Below are positions 48,544 through 56,852 of a stretch of DNA of 64,000 nucleotides, one piece after another. A program made the translations under genes and the position numbers. How positions within the stretch are numbered: the stretch's first letter is position 1; each line of letters begins with the position of its first letter. Source of the stretch: Flavobacterium muglaense (GTDB taxonomy: Bacteria; Bacteroidota; Bacteroidia; Flavobacteriales; Flavobacteriaceae); NCBI RefSeq assembly GCF_014305155.1, contig NZ_JACRUK010000004.1, positions 62,001-126,000 on the forward strand, read 5' to 3'. Below the pieces are notes generated by a model that saw nothing but the letters and a program-made list of their open reading frames with translations, searched no databases and was not told the origin of the DNA.

Positions 48544-50307
48544 ATGAAAAAGACCCCACTAATTTTAATTGCAATTCTAGTCTCTACATTCTTAGTTAAC
48601 TGTAAATCAGAAAAAAACAAAGTTGATTTTTCGACCATTACTAAAAACTATTTTGACGATAAAAACGCCCTTGATCCATTAAGCGCCACTCAAAGTGGAC
48701 AAAATGAATACAACGACAAATTGCAATTTGAGATGACGGATAGTTATAGAAAATCGCAATTGGATTTTTTCAACAAATACGAAAGCACCTTAGATTCTAT
48801 CGATGAGAAAGAACTATCTGCGGAAGAAAAGAACAGCTACGAAATCATTAAGTGGGAAGTAAGCGTTGGAAAAAAATTATTAGACCAACCTACAAACCTG
48901 ATGCCTATTCACCAATTTTGGGGAACCCATTTAACCATGGGACAATATGCTGGCGGAACAAGTGGTCAACCCTTCAAAACCGAAAAAGACTATACTAATT
49001 TCCTAAAACGAATGGACTTATATAGTGTATGGATTGACTCGGCTATGGTGTATATGAAAAAGGGAATCCGCAAAGGCGCAGTTTTACCTAAATCTTTAAC
49101 CGAGAAGGTGATTCCGCAATTTGCCGAAATGGCAACTCCTAACGTGGAGGACAACCTATTTTATTCGGCTATAAAAATAATGCCCGATGCATTTTCAGAT
49201 GCTACCAAAAAAGATTTAACAGCTAAATACACTGCAACGATCAATGACAAATTGATTCCGCAATATAAAAAAATGGCCGAATTCCTTAAAAAGGAATACT
49301 TGCCAGCTTCACGATCAACAAGCGGAATAGGCAGTTTGCCATTTGGCAAAGAACTCTATGCTGCTTATGTCAAGCAATGGACTACTACTGAAATGACTCC
49401 AGAAGAAATTCACGAATTGGGATTAAAAGAAGTGGCGCGCATTAATGCCGAAATGGAAAAGGTAAAAAATCAAGTTGGTTTCAAAGGAACGTTAATTGAC
49501 TTTTTTGAATACGTAAGAAACAAACCAGAATTAAAACCATTCAAAAAACCAGAAGAAGTAATTGCTAACTTCAACCGAATCTACAGTGTAATTAAACCAA
49601 ACGTAGACAAGTTATTCTCTTTGCAACCCAAAACAAAATTTGAAATAAGAAGAACCGAGGCCTTTAGAGAAAAAACCGCAAGTGCCGAATACAGTCAAGG
49701 AACTGCCGATGGATCTCGACCAGGTATTTTTTATGTTCCCATTCCAGATGTAAAAGAATACAATATGTATGGTGATGAAGATTTGTTTTTACACGAAGCA
49801 ATTCCTGGACATCATTTCCAAATTTCGTTACAACAAGAAAATGCTAGTCTTCCTGATTTTAGAAAATTCAACTGGTTTGGTGCTTATGGCGAAGGCTGGG
49901 CATTATATACTGAGAGCTTAGGAAAAGAACTTGGTTTATATAAAGATCCTTATCAATATTTTGGGATGTTAGGAAACGAAATGCACCGCGCCGTACGTTT
50001 AGTAGTAGATACGGGCTTGCACAGTAAAGGATGGACTCGTGAACAAGCGATTAAATATTCTCTTGAAAACGAAGCCGAAAGTGAAGCAAGTATCACTACC
50101 GAAATCGAGCGCTACATGGCCATCCCCGGTCAAGCTTTGTCATACAAAATAGGACAACTAAAAATAATGGAATTACGTAAAAGAGCACAAGATAAAATGG
50201 GCGCAAAATTTGATATTAAAAAGTTCCATGAAATGGTATTAGAATCTGGTGTAATGCCACTCGCTTTATTAGAGAAAAAAATTGACGAATGGATTGCAAG
50301 TAAATAG
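48544..50307 (+). CDS. DUF885 family lipoprotein (putative metallopeptidase)
   Basis: A 587-residue lipoprotein with lipobox FLVNCKS (Cys 20). The body is mostly helical. The DUF885 hallmark FLHEAIPGHHFQ (about residues 416-427) contains an HExxxGHH arrangement that looks like a metal site, followed by YGEGWALYTESLGKELGLY with a further Glu. Family members are treated as M32/M3-like peptidases without firm assays. The lipid anchor places it in the periplasm or outer membrane. It is a single-gene unit with its own terminator. Confidence 0.87.
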   Translation: MKKTPLILIAILVSTFLVNCKSEKNKVDFSTITKNYFDDKNALDPLSATQSGQNEYNDKLQFEMTDSYRKSQLDFFNKYESTLDSIDEKELSAEEKNSYEIIKWEVSVGKKLLDQPTNLMPIHQFWGTHLTMGQYAGGTSGQPFKTEKDYTNFLKRMDLYSVWIDSAMVYMKKGIRKGAVLPKSLTEKVIPQFAEMATPNVEDNLFYSAIKIMPDAFSDATKKDLTAKYTATINDKLIPQYKKMAEFLKKEYLPASRSTSGIGSLPFGKELYAAYVKQWTTTEMTPEEIHELGLKEVARINAEMEKVKNQVGFKGTLIDFFEYVRNKPELKPFKKPEEVIANFNRIYSVIKPNVDKLFSLQPKTKFEIRRTEAFREKTASAEYSQGTADGSRPGIFYVPIPDVKEYNMYGDEDLFLHEAIPGHHFQISLQQENASLPDFRKFNWFGAYGEGWALYTESLGKELGLYKDPYQYFGMLGNEMHRAVRLVVDTGLHSKGWTREQAIKYSLENEAESEASITTEIERYMAIPGQALSYKIGQLKIMELRKRAQDKMGAKFDIKKFHEMVLESGVMPLALLEKKIDEWIASK

Positions 50308-50333
50308 TTTGTTCGAAAAAAAATACAATTACC

Positions 50334-50371
50334 AAAAAGTCTCATTGAATAAAAACAATGAGACTTTTTTT
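50334..50371 (+). terminator. Terminator after DUF885 gene
   Basis: A 14-bp stem (AAAAAGTCTCATTG at 50334-50347 with CAATGAGACTTTTT at 50356-50369) with an 8-base loop ends in a T run. Confidence 0.88.
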
Positions 50372-50443
50372 ATGTCTATTTTTTTCAAATCTACTTTCCT
50401 AAAGTATAATTATTAGACTATAAATAAGCACTAATTTTTACAA

Positions 50444-50453
50444 ACGAAAACGT
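50444..50453. promoter_or_regulatory. ACGAAAACGT box upstream of the GH3 gene
   Basis: The same ten bases occur upstream of susC (18526-18535). It lies about 60 bases before a near-consensus -7 box TACTTTTA (about 50513-50520). It is a candidate shared operator for the LacI-family regulator and remains untested. Confidence 0.3.
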
Positions 50454-50595
50454 TAAAGTTCGATAAAACAATAAGTATACCATTGCCAAAGAATCAATAA
50501 CTTTAAAAAATACCTACTTTTAAAAATAGAAAAAATAAAAAAACAGCTCCTTTTTTTTGTTTTTTATTTTTAAATCAACCCAAATCTATTAACAA

Positions 50596-52854
50596 ATGAA
50601 AAAAACAATTTTACTATTATTGGTTCTTTGCTTTTCAGTAAATGCATCCTTTAGTCAAAATAACAAAGTTGAAATTGATAAAAAAGTATCCGAACTACTT
50701 GCTAAAATGACTCTGGAAGAAAAAGTAGGTCAGATGACACAAATGACAGTGACTAATTTTGAAGCAAAAGGGCAACCCGGCGTTTTTGATATGGTTAAAT
50801 TAAAAGAAGCAATCCAGAATTACCATATCGGTTCTATGCTAAATGTCCCAAATCCTGGAGCCCCTACCATTCAAAGATGGAAAGAAGTTATTACTACCAT
50901 TAACAATGAAGCCAACAAAACAAGATTAAAAATCCCGGTTTTATACGGTATTGATGCCATTCATGGGTCTAGCTATACTGCTGGAGCTACATTATTTCCA
51001 CAACAAATAGGAATTGCAGCTACCTTTAATACCGAAATTGCAAAAAGAGGATCAGAAATATCCGCTTACGAAACAAGAGCTTCCTCTATTCCATGGGTTT
51101 TCTCTCCAGATTTAGACTTACCACGCAATCCATCTTGGTCAAGAATGTGGGAATCATTTGGTGAAGATGCGTATTTATCGTCTCAAATGGGCGCTGCAAT
51201 GGTCGCTGGTTTCGAAGGAAACGATGTGGGTTCAAAATACCATGTAGCCTCTTGTATGAAACATTTCATAGGCTACGGAAGCACAACGACTGGAAAAGAC
51301 AGAACACCTAGCATAATCCCTGAACGTGTTTTAAGACAGTTTGATTTAACCATTTATCAAGCCGCAATAAAAGCAGGTTCTAAAAGTATTATGATAAGCT
51401 CAGGAGAAATAAATGGTACTCCCGTTCATGCAAGCAAGCACTTGGTTACTGATATCTTGAAAAACGAATTAGGTTTTCAAGGCGTTGTAGTGACTGACTG
51501 GAAAGACATTATCTATTTGTACACAAGACATAAAGTGGCCGAAAACAATAGAGACGCAGTTAGAATATCTGTTATGGCAGGTATCGATATGAGTATGGTT
51601 CCCGAAGATTATACCTTTTACACGGATTTACTAGATCTAGTAAACAAAGGCGAAGTACCAATGTCAAGAATTGACGATGCGGTTGCCAGAATCTTACGAA
51701 TGAAATATGAAGTAAATTTATTTCAAAACAATATAGCTGATTTAAAAGATTATCCCAAATTTGGTTCTCAAGAATTTATCGATGTTGCTTATAATGCGGC
51801 AGCCGAATCTATTACCTTATTAAAAAACACAGCTGCTGTTTTACCTTTAAACAAATCCGAAAAAATACTAGTTACTGGTCCTACGGCTAATAGTATGAAA
51901 TACCTAAATGGAGGATGGTCTTACAACTGGCAAGGCGAAAACTCAGACAAGTATGCGGCTGACAAGTCTACTGTTTTAGAAGCATTAGAAAACAAAATAG
52001 GAAAACAAAACGTACTGTACACTGCTGGAGCTGATCTTGAAAAAGAAAACGAGGACGAAATTCAAAAAGCAGTAGCACTAGCCAAAGACGCTTCGAAAAT
52101 AATTTTATGTCTAGGTGAAAAAAACTATACTGAAACGCCTGGTGACATTAGTAATTTATACCTGAGCAAATCACAAATAAATTTAGCTTTGGCTTTATCA
52201 AAACTGAACAAGCCAATTATTTTAGTTTTAAACGAAGGAAGACCCAGAATCATCAGCGATTTTGAAGACAAAATGAATGCTGTAGTTCAATGTTACCTAC
52301 CCGGAAACGAAGGAGCACGCGCACTAGCCGATATTCTTTACGGTGATGTAAACCCAAGCGGACGCATTCCTTATAACTACCCTAGATACACGAACTCATT
52401 AGAAAAATACAATAGAAAATACACGGAGAGTTTAGGTGACGAAGAGCAAAATAACGATGCACAATATCAAAAAAGTTATTCTCCGCAATACGAATTTGGA
52501 ACTGGATTATCGTATACTACTTTTGAATATTCAAATTTAGCAATTGACAAATCAGAGATCAACCATACTGATGCAATCACCGTAACTGTTGATGTGAAAA
52601 ATACGGGGAAACGAGCTGGAAAAGAAGCTGTTTTACTTTATCTATCTGACAAAGTAGCTAGTATCACACCTGAAGTAAAAGCATTGAAACGTTTCGAAAA
52701 AATCAATTTGGAACCAAACCAAACAAAAACCGTAACCTTTACCCTAAACCAAAAAGACTTGCAATTTGTAGGTGAAGATTTAAAATGGGTAGCCGAAAAC
52801 GGAACTTTCAACATTCAAATTGGAACACAAAATAAAAATTTTGTATTAAAATAA
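50596..52854 (+). CDS. GH3 family beta-glucosidase (BglX-like), exported
   Basis: A 752-residue exported glycosidase. The signal peptide ends ASFSQ (about residue 21). The GH3 N-terminal TIM barrel has the LLAKMTLEEKVGQMTQM opening, KHFIGYGSTTTGKDR and the nucleophile Asp in GVVVTDWKDI (about residue 300). The GH3 C-terminal domain starts around SITLLKNTAAVLPL, and a fibronectin-III-like end domain runs from about residue 645. It cleaves beta-linked glucose or xylose from oligosaccharides, so it is not part of the alpha-glucan pathway, although its promoter shares a box with susC. Confidence 0.9.
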   Translation: MKKTILLLLVLCFSVNASFSQNNKVEIDKKVSELLAKMTLEEKVGQMTQMTVTNFEAKGQPGVFDMVKLKEAIQNYHIGSMLNVPNPGAPTIQRWKEVITTINNEANKTRLKIPVLYGIDAIHGSSYTAGATLFPQQIGIAATFNTEIAKRGSEISAYETRASSIPWVFSPDLDLPRNPSWSRMWESFGEDAYLSSQMGAAMVAGFEGNDVGSKYHVASCMKHFIGYGSTTTGKDRTPSIIPERVLRQFDLTIYQAAIKAGSKSIMISSGEINGTPVHASKHLVTDILKNELGFQGVVVTDWKDIIYLYTRHKVAENNRDAVRISVMAGIDMSMVPEDYTFYTDLLDLVNKGEVPMSRIDDAVARILRMKYEVNLFQNNIADLKDYPKFGSQEFIDVAYNAAAESITLLKNTAAVLPLNKSEKILVTGPTANSMKYLNGGWSYNWQGENSDKYAADKSTVLEALENKIGKQNVLYTAGADLEKENEDEIQKAVALAKDASKIILCLGEKNYTETPGDISNLYLSKSQINLALALSKLNKPIILVLNEGRPRIISDFEDKMNAVVQCYLPGNEGARALADILYGDVNPSGRIPYNYPRYTNSLEKYNRKYTESLGDEEQNNDAQYQKSYSPQYEFGTGLSYTTFEYSNLAIDKSEINHTDAITVTVDVKNTGKRAGKEAVLLYLSDKVASITPEVKALKRFEKINLEPNQTKTVTFTLNQKDLQFVGEDLKWVAENGTFNIQIGTQNKNFVLK

Positions 52855-52876
52855 AAACAAATCTATAAATCATACG

Positions 52877-52905
52877 GTAAAGGCTTCTCATTGAGAAGCC
52901 TTTAC
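52877..52905 (+). terminator. Terminator after GH3 gene
   Basis: A near-perfect palindrome GTAAAGGCTTCTCA / TGAGAAGCCTTTAC centred at 52891, 22 bases after the stop, followed by TATTT. Confidence 0.78.
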
Positions 52906-53023
52906 TATTTAACAACCTTGCGGCCCAATAAAAAACAGAAAACTTAGCAAACAAATAATCTAAAAACGCAAGACTACTCTCATTTTATAATTATTTTAGC
53001 GCAATCAGACCTTTATACAACCA

Positions 53024-54091
53024 ATGACGCACCAAAACACTTTAAAAGAAATAGCTCAATTATTTTTAAAACTAGGTATTATAGGCTTTGGCGGACCCGC
53101 AGCTCATATTGCCATGATGCGACAAGAAGTGGTTATAAAAAGAAAATGGCTCACCGAGGAACACTTTTTAGACCTCATAGGAGCAACCAGTTTGATTCCG
53201 GGGCCAAATAGCACCGAAATGGCTATCCATATTGGTCGCGAAAGAGGTGGCGCAAAGGGTTTGATTATTGCCGGCCTCTGCTTCATCTTACCCGCGGTAA
53301 TCCTAACCGGAATTATAGCACACTATTACAAGGAATACGGTCAATTGCCCGAAGCACAATCTTTTCTTTTTGGTATAAAACCTGCTATCATCGCCATCAT
53401 TCTAGCCGCTATTTTTCCACTGGCCAAAAAATCAGTTAAAACCAAAACACTGGCACTTATTGGAATTCTAGCTCTTAGTCTTTCGATTTTAAAAATAAAC
53501 GAAATCTACATTCTATTTGGCTCGGGTTTCTTGGCTTTATTGTATTCGAAAATAAAAAACCAACAAACGCTTACATTAATTCCGCTAACCGCTTTTCAAT
53601 TCATAAAAACAACTGTTGTTACTGCAACCAACTGGAATCTTTTTTTGCTATTTTTAAAAATAGGTGCTGTATTATACGGAAGTGGATACGTATTTTTTCC
53701 ATTTCTAGATACGGAATTAGTCGCAACTGGTATAATGTCGCGAGCCACTTTGGTTGATGCTATCGCCATTGGACAGTTTACGCCAGGCCCTGTTTTTTCG
53801 TCTGTAACCTTTATTGGATATCAAATCAATGGCCTTTTAGGAGCAATAGTAGCGACAATTGCCATATTTATTCCGTCTTTTTTGTTTGTAGCCCTACTCA
53901 ATCCCTTGGTAAAAAAACTAAGAAGCAAGCCAGCAATTGCCGTTTTTCTTGACGCGGTAAACGTGGCATCTGTAACAATTATCATCGCAGTTTGTTATAA
54001 AATGGGAACTGATTCTATTGTAGATTGGCGCAGGTTATTTATTGACCCAAATTCCATAATTTACTCCTACAATTTCGTACGCTACAAATAA
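53024..54091 (+). CDS. chrA: Chromate-ion transporter (CHR) family protein, short C-terminus
   Basis: A 355-residue membrane protein with two CHR half-domains. The first has LKLGIIGFGGPAAHIAMMRQ and GATSLIPGPNSTEMAIHIG; the second has LKIGAVLYGSGYVFFPFLDT and AIGQFTPGPVFSSVTFIGYQ. Typical two-domain members run to about 370-400 residues with a last hydrophobic helix. Here the chain ends in polar IDPNSIIYSYNFVRYK after DWRRLF, so the final helix seems lost or replaced. It may export chromate or move another anion; many homologues are not linked to chromate. Function may be impaired. Confidence 0.83.
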   Translation: MTHQNTLKEIAQLFLKLGIIGFGGPAAHIAMMRQEVVIKRKWLTEEHFLDLIGATSLIPGPNSTEMAIHIGRERGGAKGLIIAGLCFILPAVILTGIIAHYYKEYGQLPEAQSFLFGIKPAIIAIILAAIFPLAKKSVKTKTLALIGILALSLSILKINEIYILFGSGFLALLYSKIKNQQTLTLIPLTAFQFIKTTVVTATNWNLFLLFLKIGAVLYGSGYVFFPFLDTELVATGIMSRATLVDAIAIGQFTPGPVFSSVTFIGYQINGLLGAIVATIAIFIPSFLFVALLNPLVKKLRSKPAIAVFLDAVNVASVTIIIAVCYKMGTDSIVDWRRLFIDPNSIIYSYNFVRYK

Positions 54092-54104
54092 AAATAAAGC
54101 ACAA

Positions 54105-54135
54105 AAAAAAAGCTTCTCAATTGAGAAGCTTTTTT
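54105..54135. terminator. Bidirectional terminator between chrA and tRNA-Leu
   Basis: The perfect palindrome AGCTTCTCAATTGAGAAGCT (54111-54130) is flanked by an A run and a T run. It serves the CHR gene on the plus strand and the tRNA on the minus strand. Its right edge touches the encoded CCA end of the tRNA. Confidence 0.85.
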
Positions 54136-54219
54136 GGTGCGGATAATAGGACTCGAACCTACACGCCTTGCGGCACCAGATCCTAAGTCTGGCATGTCTA
54201 CCAATTTCACCATATCCGC
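54135..54219 (-). tRNA. tRNA-Leu (anticodon UAG)
   Basis: Read on the minus strand, the acceptor stem GCGGATA pairs with TATCCGC. The D-arm region is GGTGAAATTGGTAGAC. The anticodon stem CCAGA/TCTGG encloses the loop CTTAGGA (anticodon TAG in DNA, reading CUA and probably other CUN codons). A long variable arm (TGCCGCAAGGCGT) is typical of leucine tRNAs, and the T-arm has GGTTCGAGTCC. The 3' CCA is encoded (54137-54135). Confidence 0.95.
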
Positions 54220-54300
54220 GTGCAATTGTGGGTGCAAATATAGTTATAAGTTTGAACTTTCAAAGAATTTTTTCAAATTTTTTTTTTATTCTATTTTTTG

Positions 54301-54308
54301 TACTTTTG
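54301..54308 (+). promoter_or_regulatory. Bacteroidota -7 box TACTTTTG for the M20 dipeptidase gene
   Basis: TACTTTTG matches TAnnTTTG, 24 bases before the start codon at 54333. Confidence 0.55.
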
Positions 54309-54332
54309 AGTCACTAAAATATCTACACATAA

Positions 54333-55724
54333 ATGGAAAATATAAAGGCATACGTTCAAGAAAATAAAGACCGTTTTATCAACGAATTAATAGAGCTATT
54401 AAAGATCCCATCAGTAAGTGCTGACACTGCTTACTCGCAAGATGTAATCGACACTTCAGAGGCTGTGAAATTAAGCCTTGAAAAAGCAGGATGCGATTTT
54501 GTTGAAATTTGCGAAACCGATGGATATCCTATTGTTTATGGCCAAAAAATGATTGATCCAGCACTACCTACAATCCTTGTTTACGGACATTATGATGTGC
54601 AACCGGCAGATCCAATTGAATTATGGACTTCTCCTCCATTCGAACCCGTTATAAAAACGACTGATATTCATCCCGAAGGAGCTATTTTTGCTCGTGGCGC
54701 TTGTGATGATAAAGGCCAAATGTACATGCACGTAAAAGCTTTTGAATACATGATTCAAAACAACAACTTGCCATGTAACGTAAAATTCATGATTGAAGGC
54801 GAAGAAGAAGTAGGAAGCGTTAACTTAAAAACATTTGTTGAAAACAATACCGAGAAACTAAAGAATGACGTCATCCTGATTTCGGATACCGGAATGATCT
54901 CTAACCAGCAACCTTCTATCACAACAGGACTTCGTGGATTGAGCTATGTAGAAGTCGAAGTTACAGGCCCTAACCGTGATCTACACTCCGGATTATACGG
55001 TGGTGCAGTGGCTAATCCAATCAATATTTTAGCCAAAATGATCTCTTCGCTTCATGATGAGAACAACCACATTACCATTCCTGGTTTCTATGATAATGTC
55101 GAGGAATTGTCTCTAGAAGAAAGAGCCGAAATGGCCAAAGCGCCTTTTAGCCTAGAAAAATATAAAAATGCATTAAAACTAAACGATGTTTACGGCGAAA
55201 AAGGATACACAACAAACGAGAGAAACTCGATTCGCCCTACGCTTGACGTAAACGGAATCTGGGGTGGTTATATAGGTGAAGGTGCCAAAACCGTTATCGC
55301 AAGCCAAGCATTTGCTAAAATTTCGATGCGTTTAGTCCCTAATCAAGACTGGGAAGTAATCACTGAATTGTTCACAAAACACTTCATGAGCATTGCTCCT
55401 GCTGGCGTTACCGTAAAGGTAAAACCACATCACGGAGGTCAAGGATATGTAACTCCTATTGACAGCATTGGCTACCAAGCTGCTAATATGGCTTATACAG
55501 AAACCTTTGGTACGCCAGCCATTCCGGTGCGTTCAGGCGGCAGTATTCCTATCGTTGCTTTATTCGAAAAAGAACTCAAAAGCAAAACGATCTTAATGGG
55601 ATTTGGACTTGATAGCGACGCGATTCACTCGCCAAACGAACATTTTGGAATTTTCAATTACTTGAAAGGAATCGAAACTATTCCGTTGTTCTACAAATAT
55701 TTTGTGGAGTTAAGTAAAAAATAA
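54333..55724 (+). CDS. M20 family dipeptidase
   Basis: A 463-residue zinc-dependent hydrolase. The M20 catalytic domain has VYGHYDVQPAD (first metal His about residue 87), RGACDDKGQMYMHVKAF (bridging Asp), and IEGEEEVGS (general-base Glu pair, about 154). A dimerisation domain is inserted at about 205-360 (TGPNRDLHSGLYGGAVANP). The C-terminal part has VRSGGSIPIVALF and DAIHSPNEHFGIFNY with the last metal His. It probably cuts dipeptides, as other members of this branch (carnosinase/CPG2-like) do. It has no signal peptide and is likely cytosolic. Confidence 0.92.
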   Translation: MENIKAYVQENKDRFINELIELLKIPSVSADTAYSQDVIDTSEAVKLSLEKAGCDFVEICETDGYPIVYGQKMIDPALPTILVYGHYDVQPADPIELWTSPPFEPVIKTTDIHPEGAIFARGACDDKGQMYMHVKAFEYMIQNNNLPCNVKFMIEGEEEVGSVNLKTFVENNTEKLKNDVILISDTGMISNQQPSITTGLRGLSYVEVEVTGPNRDLHSGLYGGAVANPINILAKMISSLHDENNHITIPGFYDNVEELSLEERAEMAKAPFSLEKYKNALKLNDVYGEKGYTTNERNSIRPTLDVNGIWGGYIGEGAKTVIASQAFAKISMRLVPNQDWEVITELFTKHFMSIAPAGVTVKVKPHHGGQGYVTPIDSIGYQAANMAYTETFGTPAIPVRSGGSIPIVALFEKELKSKTILMGFGLDSDAIHSPNEHFGIFNYLKGIETIPLFYKYFVELSKK

Positions 55725-55747
55725 ATGGTTTTAAGCCGAACGAACTC

Positions 55748-55790
55748 GTGTCAAATCGAGCGTCGCAGTGTCAAATCGAGCGCAGTCGAG
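55748..55790. repeat. 20-base-period direct repeat GTGTCAAATCGAGCG
   Basis: GTGTCAAATCGAGCG occurs at 55748-55762 and again at 55768-55782, followed by CAGTCGAG. It lies just after the M20 gene in a region with no credible gene (about 312 bases, 55725-56036). The word CGAGCGCAGTCGAG is self-complementary over its core (CTCGACTGCGCTCG in reverse), so each unit can fold. It is probably a REP-like intergenic element. Confidence 0.5.
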
Positions 55791-55815
55791 ATTCATCTCA
55801 AAACATACAATCACA

Positions 55816-55845
55816 ATCCGTTCAGAAATGAGCGGATTTTTTTTT
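55816..55845 (+). terminator. Terminator after the M20 gene region
   Basis: AATCCGTT pairs with AGCGGATT (one mismatch) around CAGAAATG and runs into eight or more T, about 90 bases after the M20 stop. Confidence 0.7.
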
Positions 55846-55895
55846 GGGCGTTACCCGCCGAAAAAAGCGGGTCAGGCTTTCCGTTACAATCTTTT
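55846..55895. repeat. Candidate dispersed flavobacterial intergenic repeat, copy 2
   Basis: GGGCGTTACCCGCC, an A run, GCGGGTCAGGCTTTCCG and TTACAATCTTTTT. ACCCGC and GCGGGT form a hairpin. The right part, reversed, reads AAAAAGATTGTAACGGAAAG and resembles AAAAGATATAGTGAAAAGCA in the repeat at 46.99 kb, so the two look like diverged copies of one family in opposite orientation. Limits are approximate. Confidence 0.5.
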
Positions 55896-55977
55896 TATTT
55901 TATGAAAAATAAAATAAAAAGGATTTCTACTTCAATCCTTAACGCAACCCACTACACTACATATAATTACAAATTAA

Positions 55978-56008
55978 TTTGTTTTATTAAAATATAACTC
56001 TACATTTG
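55978..56008 (+). promoter_or_regulatory. Complete Bacteroidota promoter TTTG-N19-TACATTTG for the blaI-blaR1-type operon
   Basis: TTTG (55978-55981), 19 bases, TACATTTG (56001-56008): both consensus boxes at the known spacing. Transcription should start near 56015, which favours the ATG at 56037 over the one at 56016. Confidence 0.75.
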
Positions 56009-56013
56009 TAGAG
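55998..56013. promoter_or_regulatory. BlaI/MecI-type operator overlapping the promoter
   Basis: CTCTACA-TT-TGTAGAG is a perfect inverted repeat with 7-base arms. The TACA/TGTA core and 2-base spacer match the known BlaI/MecI operator layout (TACTACA-nn-TGTAGTA). It covers the -7 box completely, and a BlaI-family gene lies two genes downstream. It is very likely the autoregulatory repressor site. Confidence 0.75.
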
Positions 56014-56036
56014 CAATGTTTAATTATGTAGAACAA

Positions 56037-56456
56037 ATGAAAAAACTCACCTTCCTTTTTATCATCATTCTGAGTTTGAATTCATGCAAAGTAAAAACTA
56101 ACAATCAAACAGTACATAAAAAAAGAGAAGGACTTTGGATAGAAACCTACGCCTTAGACAGCGCTCATTACAAATCGATTGGAACCTACAAAGACGATGA
56201 TCCCGTAAAAAAATGGCGGTACTACCTAAACAGCCAACTTATAAAAAAGGAACGCTACCATAAAACCTATTGCAAGACCAAACTATTCCATCAAAACCGA
56301 AAAAAGCAAGCCAAAGGCATCACTAAACTCGACATTAAAGACAAAGATATACACTGGTATTATTCCGGAACTTGGAAATACTATAACAGCAATGGCCAAT
56401 TAATCACCACACGAACCTACAACAAAGGAGATTTAATCTCAGAAACGAACAACTAA
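56037..56456 (+). CDS. Small lipoprotein with MORN-like repeats, first gene of BlaI-controlled operon
   Basis: A 139-residue lipoprotein starting at ATG 56037 (MKKLTFLFIIILSL), lipobox LNSCKV (Cys about 17). An upstream in-frame ATG at 56016 would place seven extra residues ahead of the signal peptide and lies at the predicted transcription start. The body has MORN-like stretches, KREGLWIETYALDS and GTWKYYNSNGQLITTRTYNK, typical of YwqK-type repeat proteins. It precedes the BlaI-type repressor by 21 bases. Function unknown; envelope location is likely. Confidence 0.72.
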   Translation: MKKLTFLFIIILSLNSCKVKTNNQTVHKKREGLWIETYALDSAHYKSIGTYKDDDPVKKWRYYLNSQLIKKERYHKTYCKTKLFHQNRKKQAKGITKLDIKDKDIHWYYSGTWKYYNSNGQLITTRTYNKGDLISETNN

Positions 56457-56477
56457 TTATTCACAAAAAAATACAAA

Positions 56478-56852
56478 ATGCAACAACTCACTAACGCCGA
56501 AGAACTAGTAATGGAACATTTGTGGCAACTAGAAAAAGCATTTATGAAAGATTTACTAGAAGCTTTTCCTGAACCAAAACCAAAAACAACCACCATTGCT
56601 ACGCTACTAAAACGCATGATCGACAAAGATTTTGTGGCTTATAAAGAATTTGGTAACTCCAGAGAATATTATCCATTGGTAAAAAAAACGGACTATTTCT
56701 CCAAACACGTCAACGGACTCATTAGTAGTTTTTTCAATAATTCGGCCTCCCAATTTGCTTCATTCTTCACAAAAGAAACAAACCTCTCATCGGCAGAACT
56801 AGAAGATTTAAGAAAAATAATCGACGGCGAAATCCTAAAAAAGAAAAAATGA
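56478..56852 (+). CDS. BlaI/MecI/CopY-family transcriptional repressor
   Basis: A 124-residue winged-helix repressor: QQLTNAEELVMEHLWQLEKA (residues 2-21), recognition region PKPKTTTIATLLKRMIDKDF (about 33-52), wing GNSREYYPLVKKTDYFSKHV, and a C-terminal dimerisation helix with DLRKIIDGEILKKKK. It should bind the CTCTACA-TT-TGTAGAG site ahead of its operon and be inactivated by proteolysis through its partner. Its stop overlaps the start of the M56 protein gene (ATGA at 56849), so the two are coupled. Confidence 0.92.
   Translation: MQQLTNAEELVMEHLWQLEKAFMKDLLEAFPEPKPKTTTIATLLKRMIDKDFVAYKEFGNSREYYPLVKKTDYFSKHVNGLISSFFNNSASQFASFFTKETNLSSAELEDLRKIIDGEILKKKK

Noticed and set aside
54134..54367. 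Open frame of 77 codons on the plus strand
   Set aside because: It reads through the complement of tRNA-Leu and the promoter of the M20 gene.
55725..55997. Open frame of 90 codons right after the M20 gene
   Set aside because: It runs through a direct repeat, a terminator hairpin and a dispersed-repeat-like element. The composition is unlike real proteins here and there is no promoter or spacing that supports translation.
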